In this document: piece after piece, positions 1 to 12,652 of the stretch
How the letters are laid out: every line of letters starts with the position of its first letter
How positions within the stretch are numbered: position 1 is the stretch's first letter
Source of the DNA: Onthophagus taurus
Taxonomy: Eukaryota; Arthropoda; Insecta; Coleoptera; Scarabaeidae
Direction: 5' to 3'
NCBI RefSeq assembly: GCF_036711975.1
Contig: NC_091976.1
Span: forward strand, 3,658,001 to 3,722,000
Length of the DNA: 64,000 bases
Notes under the pieces: model-generated
What the model was told of the DNA's origin: nothing
The model's input: only the letters and a program-made list of their open reading frames with translations
The model's database searches: none
Position numbers and translations under genes: made by a program

Positions 1-1476
1 GAATAAGAGGGTTCCTGTGTGTAAGAGAACCTTTACCAAAATTTTGTGTATAGGTGGAGAGAGGGTAAAAGGAGTATTAAATCGGCACTTTCAAACAGCA
101 CAAATGGCAACTGAAAGACGAGGTGGTGATAAGAAGAAAAATAAATTTTTGCACATAAGACAAAAAGTTATTGAATTCATTAAGAAGTTTAAGCCGTTAG
201 AGTCTCATTACTGCAGAGCGAAAATTGCTTGCCGGATTTATCCAGTGATCTAAATATCAGAAAGATGTGGAAGTTGTTTCAAAGGGAAAACACTGACGCT
301 GAAAATATTAAAGAGAGCTACTTTCGATTTATTTTTAATACTTCCTTCAACATCGGCTTTGGATCTCCTAGCACCGATGTTTGCTCTAAGTGTCTTGAAC
401 TCCGGGAAAAAATTAAAAATGAAAAGGTTGCATCTATTAAAACAGTGCTAACTACAGAATACCGAATACATAAGCTCAGGGCCAAAGCATTTTTTGAACA
501 GCTAAAAGAGAAACGGGACGGCCTTCTGACAATTTCTTTTGATTGTCAGAAAAACTTGGTATTGCCCAAAATACCAGATCAAAGTACCTATTATAGTAGA
601 CAACTGTACATTTACAACTTCACTACTATAGTGGGGCTCTCACATGCTCCGTTAACAAAAGATAATGTTAAAATTTTCACGTGGACTGAAGATGAACATG
701 CCAAGGGCGCCAACGAAATCGCAAGCTGCGTCTTTTACACTTTAAACAATAGTAACTTAGAGGGAATAGATACACTTCGATTGGTCGCCGATGGATGCGG
801 CGGCCAAAATAAAAATACCATTATGATATGTATGTTGTTCGAATGGCTAAGCAGTATAAGCAGTTCTATTAGAACAATCGAGCTGGTATTCCCAGTGGTT
901 GGACACTCCTACATTCCACCTGACAGAGTTTTTGCTACTATCGAAAAAGAAATAAGAAAGAAGAAATTGTAATGCCAGAAGAATACATAAAATTTTCAAG
1001 AACATGCTACTGTTTTTAAACTTGGAAAAGATGTTCCCGATAGTGATTGGAAAGGTGCTGGTCAAAAAATCCTTAAGCCAGTGTCTCAATGGCATTTTAA
1101 ATTTAACCAATGTAAGAGATATATTATACGACGTGGCAACAAAAACGCCATCACCATTCGAGGTAAGTTATCTTACCGTTCAGACACCGGAACATTCAAA
1201 GGAGTTTTTAGGAAAAACCAAACCGCCATGAATATCCAGCCAAAAGAAAGTCCTACCGGAGTGAAACCAAAAGATCTGAAAATGAGAGATGTAAATAACT
1301 TGTTAAGCAAACATTATGGAAAGAACTGGAGAGCGGTAGAAAATTTGGCTTATTATAGAGATGTGTTGGGAAAATTTCAGAACACTAATATTCCTGGCGA
1401 TTCCCGAGAAGACAGTGGGGACGAAGAGCCTAGTTTATGTGATTCAACCGAAAATATACCTGATGTTAGAGTTTAA
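1..1476 (+). pseudogene. DUF7869-type transposon-like gene, frameshifted, 5' end outside window
   Basis: One protein can be followed through shifting frames. Positions 2-253 carry an N-terminal block with CKRTFTKILCIGGERV, 229-972 the main domain, and about 975-1476 the C-terminal part. The main domain has a CSKC pair, then LRLVADGCGGQNKN and VFPVVGHSYIPPDRVF. These mark the insect family I know as DUF7869, usually taken to be a mobile-element protein of unproven activity. The C-terminal part (QWHFKF, LLSKHYGKNW) aligns by eye with the copy at 42403-43357, which supports the assignment. Frameshifts lie near 225, 965 and 995, so no intact product is possible. The gene continues upstream of base 1. 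Confidence 0.7.
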
Positions 1477-1741
1477 CAGTTTTTTAAGTACAGTTTTTAA
1501 ATAACATATCTTTCAAAAAATAAAGTTTCTTATTATTAGCTACAAAGAGATTTGATTCACTTTCAATTCATGCCTAATCCATTTTGTTCAGATTCAAATG
1601 AACCTTAATCCACAGTTTGGTAGCAAACGCAACCAAACACCATTTTTAAATCCACTTTGTGATTTCTATATCTATTTCAAAAGACGTGGTTATAGAATTT
1701 TTGAAACTTCAGTAAGTCTTCTAATAACAAATAAATTACGT

Positions 1742-3160
1742 TTAAATTAATAACGCCAAAATCATCCCAAAATACTTTTTTGCCGTTTTCTCAAAATCGA
1801 AAAATTTGGACTTAAGGGTATTTGAAACCAAACAACTCAAAGTTAAGTTGTTATTTGATACCCTAACTTTTGAATCAAGGACATTTTGCCATTTCGGATT
1901 TAACACATTTAGCCAATTACGACCCAACAGCGGTACAAAAGTATTTTTACACTCTATTACTATTAAAGGTAAACCAAAACATTTATTTCTATATTTTACG
2001 GCAACTATTAATTCGCCTATAATAGAGACATTTTCTCCTGTTATTACTTTTAATTTTATGTTTACTGGTTTTAACACTACTTTACCAAAATATTTTTTGT
2101 AATGCGTTACATGTATAACAGACTTACACGCGCCGGAATCAACTTCCATTACAACATTGTTTTCATTTAAACTTAATTCAACCTTTATTATTCTTCGTTT
2201 TTTCACCACTTTGGTATGAATTCAACTTCCTCTTCTACCTCAACTAGTCCCAATTCCAACGAATCGTTCTCAACATCATCTTCTCAAACTCGATCCTCTT
2301 CCTCGGACTGACCCTCTTCTGTATTTAATGAATAAACACGGTTCCTGCATAATGAAGACTTGGCAATATGACCCATTTGATGACATGCATAACATTTCCA
2401 GTTCATAGCTGGACACAAATTGTTTATGTGTACTCGTAGACGCCTGTTACACTTTTTCTTTGTTTTTGAAAATGAACTATTTTCTTTTGACGAAACTTTC
2501 GAATTGTATGTTGGCGGAGTTTTAAAGTTCTTTGTACTTTTCTTGTCAAACATACTTATCTTATTTGCTGCATAACTTTCTGTACCCATGACTTTCAATT
2601 GTCCATCAGCCAACTCTGAGCTTAGAGCCATGTCAAAAGCTTTTTGAAATGTTAACTCCTCCTCCAATAATAATTTTTGCTTTACATTGTCGAGTCTCAT
2701 TCCAACCACTATTCTATCCCTCAAGCAATCTTCCAGAAATGCTCCAAATTCACAATACTTTGCTAGATTCTTTAATCTGGCCACATAAGCTTTTATATCT
2801 TCATTCTGTTCTTAAGTTGCAATATAAAACTTATAACGTTCCGATATCACGAGTTTTTTTGGTGTAAAATGATTTAATAAAGCATTTTTTAATTCAACAT
2901 ACGTCTTAGATGTAGGTGAATTGGGTGACAACAAATCTTTTAACACAATGTACGTTTCACCACCAACCAATGTTAATAACAATGGTTACTTTTTTTTCTG
3001 CTTTTACATCATTACATACGAATAGTTGTTCTAAACGCTCTATATAAGTTACCATATCACCTTCTTTTGGATTAAATCTCTCAATTTGCCCAATCATTGG
3101 CATTTTTCTTTCTTCTTTTTTTATTAGACAAGCACGTAGGTCTTCCCTTCTCATCGCCAA
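1742..3160 (-). pseudogene. Gypsy-type gag and retropepsin remnant
   Basis: Read right to left: gag N-terminus (3160-2957, MPMIGQIERFNPKEGDMVTY), gag core continuing to 2284, a zinc-knuckle-like CYACHQMGH followed by a late Cys, then a retropepsin at 2209-1742 with the active-site motif VDSGACKSVI and the flap-end motif LLGRNWL. This order (gag, CCHC, protease) is that of Ty3/Gypsy elements. Knuckle spacing is C-x2-C-x4-H-x6-C instead of x4 at the end, which suggests small damage. The three open pieces lie in different frames, so there are at least two frameshifts. No reverse transcriptase, integrase or LTR pair was found. The copy is truncated just after the protease. Confidence 0.75.
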
Positions 3161-4045
3161 ATTGTTAGATATTGAATTACTTCATTCAATTAGACACAAA
3201 CACTGTTTAATAAGTTATTTTATTTAGTAAGTTGGACGGTTATTACACACACCATTTTTGTATGACGCTTCTGACTCTTCTGAGTGACTTCACATTCACA
3301 ACACATAGTTGGTGTCATTGTATTGTTAATCAAAATAACTTTCTTGAAGGTGGTTTGTGATTTCAGTGCATGGTTAACTGGTGCACAACTGAGACAAATC
3401 GGTACTATCTGTACTTTTAGAGGGTTGGCATCATCTAAAATGTGCAAAAAAAAAAATTAGTTAAACAAAAATTTATCTTACATCTTGTACATATAAATGT
3501 TTGATTGTAATTAGAAGTAAATGTCCTCAATGTACCTATTTTCTATCTATCAGAATGATAATTTTAAAAGGGAACACAATTTATGAACACATTGCAATAT
3601 ATTATTATTGTTTATAAACTGTACAACTACAATTCAAGCTGAGGATGCGTGATGTACCTTTGACATCATGGGAACTGATAAATAAAGTAGCATTACAGAT
3701 CATGTAATTTTGTCTGTGATTATGAAGCCAAGCGAATTGTAAAGAAGTCACACAGTTTAATGCCGAAAATCAAAAAGTTAAAAAAATATTCATTTTGCTT
3801 CATTTTTGTATTATGACAGTGTTTAATAAAGGCGTTTATGATTATTATTATAAAATTATTATAAACGGTTTATTGAAAAATTCCTGAAACATGTGTAAAG
3901 ATTTAAATTTTGTTTAGATATTTTTTCAAATAGAGCTTATACAGTTTAATAATAAATATCAAATAAAATTAATGATTTAAATGAATAAATAAAAAATTAA
4001 TAATATTTTTAATTTATAATAAAATTAAGTTAAATATTAAGTTTA
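3161..4045. other. AT-rich spacer, no recognised gene
   Basis: No protein family, RNA gene or clear terminal inverted repeat was recognised. A 75-residue open stretch at 3220-3447 (-) has several cysteines but no motif I can place. Confidence 0.4.
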
Positions 4046-4049
4046 CCTT

Positions 4050-4308
4050 GGGCAGCTCCTAAACAATTGATGAAGATATCAAAAATTATTTGCTGAACTT
4101 CTGGTATTCTGATTTTTTGTTCATCCAAATTTGGCCCAATGGTGTAAAGTTTACTCTTCAGATATGCCTAAAGGAAGAAGTTCGGCGGAGTCAAATCTGG
4201 TAATAATATAGGCCACTCAATTGGCTCTCTTCTCCTACAAAAGATGAATCCATCGATTGAGAAATATAGTGTGGTGGCGCGTCATCTTGTTGGAGAAATC
4301 ACTGCCGC
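4050..4308 (-). pseudogene. IS630/mariner-like transposase C-terminal fragment
   Basis: On the minus strand the sequence reads QQDDAPPHYISQSM, then after a frameshift REPIEWPILLPDLTPPNFF, then LKSKLY. These match the second and third catalytic blocks (QDGAPxHY and PPRSPDLTPLDFFLWG) of the IS630/Tc1/mariner-like transposases common in insects. The conserved FLWG is interrupted by a stop. No N-terminal domain or terminal repeats remain. A better-preserved relative lies at 33059-33715. Confidence 0.6.
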
Positions 4309-4493
4309 TGGAATTGAATTTATTTATTTAGATAGGATGCAAACAGGATTAATCCCAAAGTAGCATACATGAAAAATAACAAAAGTAAACTCTAAAAAGA
4401 AAGCTTATATAAACTATAAACGTATAAGGAGATATAATAAAACATATACCACTTTATTAAGATCTGTCTGAAAATAACTTACTTGGAGACATT

Positions 4494-4656
4494 AGGTTTG
4501 TTCCAACAAGCCGTCGAACTCGTCCGTTAGTCGTCAAATGCAATCGCACATGTCAAGTAATGTCATCACATTTCAGCGGATTTCATAGCATTATTTAACT
4601 GTGCGATTGCATTTGACGAGTCCACGACGAGTTAAACCGCTGGTTGGAACAAACCT
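4494..4656. mobile_element. MITE with TIR AGGTTTGTTCCAAC
   Basis: A 163-bp noncoding unit begins AGGTTTGTTCCAAC and ends GTTGGAACAAACCT. Inside, TGCAATCGCACA and TGTGCGATTGCA form a second inverted pair, so the whole unit can fold into a long hairpin. The 22189-23160 element has a closely similar terminus (AGGTTCGTTCCAACCG), so both probably belong to one family. The target duplication is unclear. Confidence 0.65.
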
Positions 4657-4855
4657 TTTATTAAGGAGGCAGTGTATAATAACTTGCGAGTTCTACGACA
4701 AAGTATAAAAAATAATGTAACAAAAGTCGCAAATATCGCACATAACTGTCAGACATTCCGCCGCATGTAGCCGAACACACACATCCGGTAAATAAATGTT
4801 TGTTAATTCAATCAAAAACTGTTGCTGTAATCAAAGATTTGTAAGAGACCAATTG

Positions 4856-5095
4856 ATAGATAATTGATCACTTTACACGAAAATACTGCCCGTTTGGCAA
4901 AATTAGCAGTGGAGTTGAAAATATTTTTAAAAAAGGGCTTTTTATTGCAGATAATGTTTAATTTTAAAGAAACTTTGACCCGCTATATCTCGTAAAGGAG
5001 GCATTTGCGACCCCATGTATATTCAAACTTTTCAATATACAATTTTTGATGTATTACCTGCCCTAGAAGTCTGTCAGCGGTTTTTTGAATCACCC
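4856..5095 (-). repeat. Dispersed repeat, inverted partner of 25493-25725
   Basis: About 240 bp ending TTTTTTGAATCACCCTG is the reverse complement of 25493-25725 with few mismatches. The outer end, CAGGGTGATTCAAAAAACC read inward, resembles ends of insect mariner-like MITEs. No coding potential. Confidence 0.65.
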
Positions 5096-5349
5096 TGTAT
5101 AGAAATTTATATTCACAACAATTTTATTAGGTCTATTTATAACATTGTAAAGTTAATTGTTTTTGAGATTTTTGTTCCCTTTATTTTAGTCGAATTTGCA
5201 TGATTTACCTATTACTAAAAGTATAAGCCATTGGCATTACTTTTTTTTTATTGTGCATTATGGATACTAGGAACCTTTATGAGTATGATTTTTATTGTTC
5301 TCTGAATCTGTGATAATGATCTTACCCACTTTTATGTAAAAGTGTTTTT

Positions 5350-6140
5350 ACATCGTTTCGTTTTTTGAATGACGCTTTGAATATAGTGGAAGCGTCTAAA
5401 TCAAAGAATTTGCGGGATGTTGTGCTATTTCCACCAGATTCAGGTGATCAAGGAATTCAAAGCGACGAGAAAGAAATTGACGATGAAAATTTCAAGATGC
5501 TGATGAAGTAGAATTACATGAAAGTGATATCAGTGAGGAAGAATCCGCTGAAAGAGAATCGTATACAAAATACAATTACAGTGGACAAAAAATGAAATTG
5601 TAGCTATCCCTACAAATGCAGTTGAACCGGAAAAGGTAGGAATTGAGACCGCTGGAAAATCAGAATATGAAAGACAGAAGAGCATATCTTTACGCAACAA
5701 GACATAAAAACACAATTTCGAGATCTTTGACAAAAGATTTCTCCGTTTCTTGGATTGCTGTTGATCAGTGGCTATCACAATTTTCCCAAAGAAAATGATT
5801 ATTGGGCAACAACGAAAAACATGAACTTGGAACTTTTACAAACACTTGAGCATCAATGAAACAATGGTTCCTTATCAAAAACATCATTCTGCGAAGATTT
5901 TCATAAAAAACAAACCGATTCAGTTTGGTTTCAAAATATGGATGCTGCGTAGACCGATGGTTATGCATATAACATGGACATATATTGTGGGATATTACTT
6001 GGACAAAGTAAAGAACCATTGGGAACACGAGTCGTTAAAAAAAAATTTGTTTGTTGTTGAAAAACCTGCTCAACATGTAAATTACAGTTTAGTAGCAAAG
6101 TTGAAGTTCTTTGCAAACTTCACCACAATTTTTTTATAGA
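5350..6140 (+). pseudogene. piggyBac transposase remnant (N-terminal and first catalytic region)
   Basis: The first part encodes an acidic stretch (DDENF, DEVELHESDISEEES) like piggyBac N-termini. After several stops and frameshifts, 5846-6139 reads LSINETMVPYQKHH, then KIFIKNKPIQFGFKIW. This corresponds to the piggyBac block LSIDEQMVPFKG..YIKNKPHKWGFKLW. The catalytic Asp of 'IDE' is Asn here. The block ending VEKPAQHVNYSL would be the region leading to the second Asp, but the reading then ends. The copy is incomplete, multiply broken, and lacks a visible TTAA-flanked end. Confidence 0.6.
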
Positions 6141-6399
6141 CCGGTTGCGAAGATATTGATATTTAAAATGAGGGGCCTTAACTTTTGACATGTATAGTGG
6201 CAAATGTAAAGTCTAAGAAGTAAGATATTTTTAATTTAGTCAGATTGGCTGTGGAAAAAAGCTATTAAAAAGATGAGCCTTCACAGAAATACTAAGAAAA
6301 TGCTTATTGGCATTTTTGGTGACGTCACATCGAAATTTTTAAATGCATTTTCGTTAAATTTTACACTTTACCGCCCCTTTCTTATTGTAACGACTTATT

Positions 6400-7515
6400 T
6401 AAATAGTTTCCCGTGGATTAAAAAAATTTGTCGATTTTGAAAAATTGAAGAATAGACATGTCGCTTAAAAATCGATGATTTTCTTTTTACCGACGTAAAA
6501 ATGACTAAAAAACACGTTAAAAATAAAAAGAAAGTGCGGAAAAGTGAAGAACTTACCGAAAAATGAGTTTGAAATTTCGACGTGACGTCACAAATTGTGA
6601 CGTCACGAACCATGCTTACGACGTATTTTTCACAACACAATGGTTAAAATTGGGCCAATAAATAATTTGTTCCACATCCACGTGCACAACACGAATAATG
6701 TAAGTAAAAATAAATCATTTTCTCAAATTTAATGAAAGAATTAACAACTTTTTAGTCTTATAACGCATATTTTCGGATGAAACACCTTTGGTTCTCGACG
6801 TATAACAACTAAAACGTGCTAAAACGCGTTTATTAACCATCTGCCTGCTCGTGTGTTTATCCTCCCCCTACTCCGAACCCGACCCGACATTTCGGGATTT
6901 CGCAGTTGTTTAAATGTTAATTAACCTAACTCAAAATCTAATTTCTACACAAAATTCGGAAATAAATCAATAATTTAAGTAGATCCGAATGTAACGCTTT
7001 TTTTTCAACAAGACCATACCAATATTTGACCCACACTCTTCTCCATATCTAATCCGACATTTGGGAAATTCTCACTAATTTAAACGTAAATTAATCTAAT
7101 TCAAAATCAAATTTCTACACAAAGTTCGGAAATAAATCAGTAATTTAGGTAGATCCGAATGTAACGCTATTTTTTCAACAAGACCATACCAATATTTGAC
7201 CCACACCCTTCTCCATGTCGTACCATGTTCTCCATGTCTGACTAATTTAAACGTAAATTAATCTAATTCAAAATCTAATTTCTACACAAAATTCGGAAAT
7301 AAATCAGTATATTAGGTGGATCCGAATGTAACGTTTATTTTCAACAAGACTATACCAATATTTGACCCACACCCTTCTCCATACCTAATCCTCACGAGCA
7401 GGTATATCACTCGAAAATACGATAATACTAACAAGTTGTTAATTCTATCATTAAATTTGAGAAAATGATTTATTTTTACTTACATTATATAATAATACAA
7501 GTTGCTATTCATTAT
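6400..7515. repeat. Foldback repeat family A, copy 1, with tandem repeats in the loop
   Basis: The arm at about 6697-6795 (starting TAATGTAAGTAAAAATAAAT) returns inverted at about 7400-7490. Between the arms lie three tandem copies of a ~168-bp unit. The left part contains GTGACGTCAC motifs, and the arm ends in a segment like GCATATTTTCGG-TGAAA. The same family recurs at 12935-13560 and 15835-16090. No coding sequence; a nonautonomous foldback transposon is the best guess. Confidence 0.6.
6890..7386. repeat. Three tandem copies of a ~168-bp unit
   Basis: The landmark ATCCGAATGTAACG occurs with its C at 6985, 7155 and 7322, giving periods of 170 and 167 bp. Each unit also holds AAAATCTAATTTCTACACAAA or a close variant and CCAATATTTGACCCACAC. 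The array lies inside the loop of the foldback element. Confidence 0.75.
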
Positions 7516-7925
7516 AAATTTGTCTTTATAAAAATTCTTACCCTCTTTTTTGTATTTATTCGATGACAACTGATGCAATATTCAGACATTTCTACAACGT
7601 TGTTTTTGAAAAAACTATTAACACCACAAAAGAACATTCTTCGAGGCCAACTCACCTTGGAATAGAATTGAATGGAATGGAATGGAAAGCAGAATGGCGA
7701 CAATGGCAGAGCTCAACGAAAAAGCTCATGCGTTACTGAAACGACATCTAGTGGCAAACATAGTTTGGTTTTCCAGTAATAGATGGCACGGTTTAAATTA
7801 TTATAATTTTTAGATACAATTTATTTTATTAGTACTCTATTTGTTAAAAGCAGCATTTAATTAAACAGATAATTTTATTTTAAGTATGATATAGTTAAGG
7901 GGGCGTTTAAATGGTCATTTTTATA
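7512..7925. other. Spacer, no recognised gene
   Basis: AT-rich DNA with a short TGGAATGGAATGGAA run near 7670. No recognisable protein or RNA gene. Confidence 0.4.
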
Positions 7926-8572
7926 TGTGCCCGTAGAGGTTAGTTTTTACCCAAGTTACAACTTCATAGCATATTATTATGGAAAAGTGAATATATAGAA
8001 TTGAAGTACACACATTTTTCTACACATTGAAGTATTCCGCGTTATAAAATTGCTGTATTTGTAACATAAAAAAATCTTAAACTTTGTCATAAATAGCACT
8101 TGATGTAAAGCGACTTTTACGGGAAATTAAACACTAAATTGAGACGCCAACGCTTCAAGGATACTCCTAGAATGTAGGAAGAAATTACGTGTAACTAGAC
8201 GTAAAATTGAATTGTTATTACTTCAAAATTTGGGTAAAATAGAAAATGTGCGATTTCGTCAAAATATTGGGAATTCGTAAAGAAATCTGTATAAATCAGT
8301 AAAACAAAGCTTTGTCATCCGCCTCATAGATGACGCTAATTATTAAAATTTCTTTTTTTAATGCAGTTTATTAAGTTGTTTTCGGGTATTATGCATATAT
8401 TAATTGTATGGATGTTTAAAAAACAATATTAATCCAAAATAAAAAACGAAACATAGTAACATAAATGTGTACTATAACAGTGTTATAGAATATAGAAAAT
8501 AGAATATGAAAAATTAAATAACATTAAGCAAAAGGTGTTAATTAAACGTTTTTTCTGAATATTCGGTCCGTA
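7926..8572. repeat. Dispersed repeat B, copy 1 (inverted partner at 16350-16976)
   Basis: About 650 bp matches the reverse complement of 16350-16976 along its length. Landmarks are GTTAGTTTTTACCCAAGTT, GAGACGCCAACGC, TTACGTGTAACTAGACG and ATCCGCCTCATAGATG. Small indels separate the copies. No open reading frame and no convincing terminal repeat; a solo LTR or nonautonomous transposon is possible. Confidence 0.75.
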
Positions 8573-8576
8573 CTGT

Positions 8577-9175
8577 TATGTGGGTGTTGGTCAAACCAAA
8601 TAAAAGACGAGTGCGGGAAGTTAGCCCGCCATTTTTTGATTTTTAAATTTTTCATTGGTGTTCTAGATTGTTCTAGAGTTGTTCTACATTGTTCCAAAGC
8701 GGCAAGTAGAGAAAATAAAAACTCGGCGAGAAAAACCGAGAAAAAAAAACGGGTTTTTTGACTAGCCCCCCATTATTGGAAATATCAGATTTTCTTAGTT
8801 ATTCTGGGTTGTTCTAGTTATTGTTCTAGAAAATCAAAATTATGGGATACATCATTACGAAGTTATAACTAAAAATAGGTTTGGCTGCCAAAATATCTAG
8901 CTGGTTGCTGTGACCATAGTTTTTCTATTTTCAATTCCATATTACAAATATATACTTATTATACTTAAAGCAATCTGGAGCAGCTATTATTTTCACTAGA
9001 AGAACTCTATAAAGAACACTTTACTCTTTGAAAATTAAAGTTTTTGGAAGTTTTAGTCAGTAATTCTTGCGTCAGTGATTTTAAATTACACAATAAGAAT
9101 TAAAACACATAGAACAATCTAAAATTACTCAAACTTTGCTGTTTCAAATTTGTCTAGATGTGTCCCACCCACATA
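8577..9175. mobile_element. Possible DNA transposon with short TIR TATGTGGGTG
   Basis: The segment starts TATGTGGGTG and ends CACCCACATA, and encloses about 600 noncoding bases with many TTGTTCTAGA-like words. The TIR is only about 10 bp and no clear target duplication is seen, so this is tentative. Confidence 0.35.
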
Positions 9176-9215
9176 GAGATATATTTATATATACTATACA
9201 TATATTTATTACGTA

Positions 9216-9398
9216 TACCGTATTTTCTCGAATCTTATCCGCACTCGAATCTAATCCGCACCTCGATTTTAAAAATGCAATGATGGTAAAAAAAGTTGGT
9301 TTTCCAATGTAATCCACATCCGATTGTAATCCGCATTTGATTTTAGAGCATACAAAATTTGTAAAAAGGGTGCGGATTAGATTCGAGAAAATACGGTA
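9216..9398. mobile_element. pogo/Tc1-type MITE with ~28-bp TIRs
   Basis: The unit begins TACCGTATTTTCTCGAATC (then TTATCCGCAC) and ends with its near-perfect reverse complement. The terminal TA on each side fits a TA target duplication. At 183 bp with no coding sequence, it is a typical MITE. Internal words TAATCCGCA repeat in both orientations. Confidence 0.8.
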
Positions 9399-9535
9399 TA
9401 TATATATACCCTGCTCAAAAAAATTAGAGGAACACTTTTCGAAATCTGTAACTTTTTAAATAATAGTTCTAGACAAATGAAATTTGGTTTACTATATTAT
9501 TTACTATATTGATTAAAAATTGTAAATTCTTGTAG

Positions 9536-9577
9536 TTGTCTCTGATGATGGCTTTTGCCGAAACTAGTTAGACAACA
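9536..9577 (+). ncRNA. Hammerhead ribozyme of Penelope-like terminal repeat type
   Basis: Segments in order: stem I strand GTTGTCT (9536-9542); invariant core CTGATGA (9543-9549); stem II TGGC-TTTT-GCC (9550-9560); core GAAA (9561-9564); minimal stem III within ACTAGT; cleavage triplet ending at U9570; returning stem I strand AGACAAC (9571-9577). The two stem I strands are perfectly complementary over 7 bp. Hammerheads with such a tiny, self-complementary stem III are known from terminal repeats of Penelope-like elements, where they may act as dimers. No reverse transcriptase is adjacent, so this is probably a truncated or solo terminal repeat. Confidence 0.85.
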
Positions 9578-9599
9578 AAAATATAAATAAACCAGTAAA

Positions 9600-10012
9600 A
9601 GTACAACAAAATTCGATAAATTTTTTCTATCGCATAAAAGAAAACAATAAAAACCAAGTTTTAATGAAAGAATGTTATTCTTTTTATATGGGCACACATT
9701 AATCTTATTATACATTGTATATCTAAGAAACTGACGATTATTTAAAATCTCTCGAACATAATGCATAGAATCGAACGCAACAACAATTGGTCGAACATTT
9801 TCAGACGATGTTCCAATTCTCTTTACCTCTATATTATTTAAGTTAAGATTAGTTAATTCTCGAAGAATTGTTTGTACTTTAGCTTTATCAGAAATATTAT
9901 TCATAATTTGTGATTCGTGTACGTTATGAAGAATTAATTGATACGGTTTTCGCTTCTTGCACCAAATGTAAATCCCACAGAAGAACAATATCAAAAGAAC
10001 GAACAATATCAT
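9600..10012 (-). CDS. Hypothetical protein, possible retroelement ORF1-like fragment
   Basis: An open frame of up to 171 residues (stop at 9497) begins with ATG at 10012. It has a hydrophobic N-terminus (MILFVLLILFFCGIYIW) that could be a signal anchor, followed by basic residues. The middle (ILHNVHESQ, VQTILRELTNLNLNNIEVKRIG, VRPIVVAFDS, VREILNNRQFLR) resembles the nucleic-acid-binding segment of many insect retroelement ORF1/FP-type proteins (rhG-x-rPi-V-f-s pattern). The last third runs through the hammerhead repeat and is unlikely to be real protein. It may be a decayed Penelope or LINE fragment. No neighbours support a host gene. Confidence 0.3.
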
Positions 10013-10019
10013 GTTTAGA

Positions 10020-11220
10020 GTAGAAATAGTCTTAACTTCAGCCAGATATCAACAGATGATATCAACAAATATCATCAAACTTCACTTGGAAATGTATTTT
10101 TGTAATTGTTTACTGCTTTAATTCTTAGACCCCGCTTCGATTTTATTTTGAAGAGATTGAAAAATAAAAGGAAAACTGTTGTTTATGACATGAATGTTAA
10201 CCGCGGACTGAGACCACTGAGACTTTACGATAACGGAGTCCAATACAAGATAATTTAATATGCTCCACGTCTGTCTACAAAATCCAGATACTTATACTAT
10301 ATACAGAGTGATTAAAAAGTAGATGGCAAAAGAAAATTTCGCGCAGAACATTTATATGAACAAAAACTGTTTCCGAATAACTTTTATTTGCGAGATAATC
10401 AACATCGCATTACAGACTTATTTTAAAAGGTTTCTTAACTTCAAACGCTTTTATCAGCTTTTTTAGTCGTCAAAGTACAAATATACGACTTGATTTTTGG
10501 AAAGTTGATCATGTGCTATAATAAAAAATAACCTCAAAAAAGTTTTTTTTTTGTAACAATACATATCTCTATAATTTGCGCTGATGAGAATTTTTTTTTT
10601 GTTGTTTTTGATGGTTTGTTTGATTTTTTTTTGTCTTGGTACAAGTTAAAATCAGTGGTAGTGTTGCTACCTTTTCTGTTCTTGTACTATTTGAGCTATT
10701 GTAATTTGAATACTTTTTTATTTATTTTAGTTGTAAGGATTATTTTATTTTGCCTTGTTTATTATATTTATTTATTTTTTTTGTTTGTTTCTCGTCAAAT
10801 AATTTTGTATCTTGTTTTTGTTCTCATTATTTCTGGCTCAATAAACAGTTTATTATTATAAATCCCAAAAATGTTCAATTTGGAAATAAATGTTACAGTT
10901 CGAATTCCTTACATTTCTTTATCGATTCCAACAAGTTTTTCATTACCTTGGTGTATCTTCTTTAATATTTTTGTACAAGTTTTAAAATTTAATTTATACG
11001 GAGACTTTATTGATGTAATGTATAGAATCGTTACAACCTTATTACAACCTTCGACGTGATCATCAATATTTGAATGCATATGGAAGAAAATTAAGTTTCA
11101 ATTATCTAAACATTATATCATATTACATTTTTTTTTAATTTACTACAATTTTAAATGATATAATTGAATTTATTTCATATAAATTAAAAAAGAAATTAAT
11201 TTTTCAAGATTGAATCACAT
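10020..11220. other. AT-rich spacer, no recognised gene
   Basis: Contains ACAGAGTGATTAAAAAGTAG near 10306, like the end of a mariner-type MITE, and long T-rich runs at 10590-10860. The hydrophobic open frame in that T-rich stretch is not credible as a gene. Confidence 0.4.
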
Positions 11221-11331
11221 CGAAAATTTTACAAATTTACATTATCCGAAGTCCATACAGAATTTGCTTTCATAAAATTCACAGATTTAAGAGGAGCAAA
11301 ACGAAAATTCTTTTTCATAAAACAAGTGATT

Positions 11332-11347
11332 GGTTCTGAAAAGAACC
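11332..11347 (-). terminator. Histone 3' stem-loop of H3
   Basis: The minus strand reads GGTTCTTTTCAGAACC, the metazoan replication-dependent histone stem-loop (6-bp stem, 4-nt loop), 39 bp after the H3 stop. It predicts a non-polyadenylated, SLBP-processed mRNA. Confidence 0.95.
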
Positions 11348-11385
11348 GATCTTGTTGGGGAGGTTTGGTTGATTGTTCATGCAAA

Positions 11386-12382
<997 letters not shown>

Positions 12383-12447
12383 GAAATTTAAATTATGTAC
12401 CTATTTTAATTTTGACGACGACTGTTTTATATACAACACGACCACCC

Positions 12448-12463
12448 GGTTCTTTTCAGAACC
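12448..12463 (+). terminator. Histone 3' stem-loop of H4
   Basis: GGTTCTTTTCAGAACC, 66 bp after the H4 stop, identical in stem and loop to the H3 and H2B stem-loops in this cluster. Confidence 0.95.
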
Positions 12464-12527
12464 ACTATATTTATGAAAGTTAAGGAATATTTTCGCATAC
12501 AATCCTGACAATTATGTACATATGTAG

Positions 12528-12652
12528 AGTGTGTTAATTATCGTACACGTCATCATTGTAAGATGCAACTAATGCAACCAATATCACAGTATTGATATTG
12601 CAATACGCGATTTGCATATTACAATACAAATACGATAATTAATTAACACACT
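12528..12652. mobile_element. Small MITE between H4 and H2A
   Basis: Begins AGTGTGTTAATTA and ends TAATTAACACACT, a 13-bp terminal inverted repeat. The interior, with CGTA-rich complementary words, can extend the hairpin. It is 125 bp and noncoding, and sits in the histone spacer. Confidence 0.6.

Noticed and set aside
10616-10965. Hydrophobic open frames that look like small membrane proteins
   Set aside because: They come from a T-rich low-complexity stretch in which TTT/TTA/TTG codons automatically give Phe and Leu; two frames are open at once and no homologue-like motif is seen.
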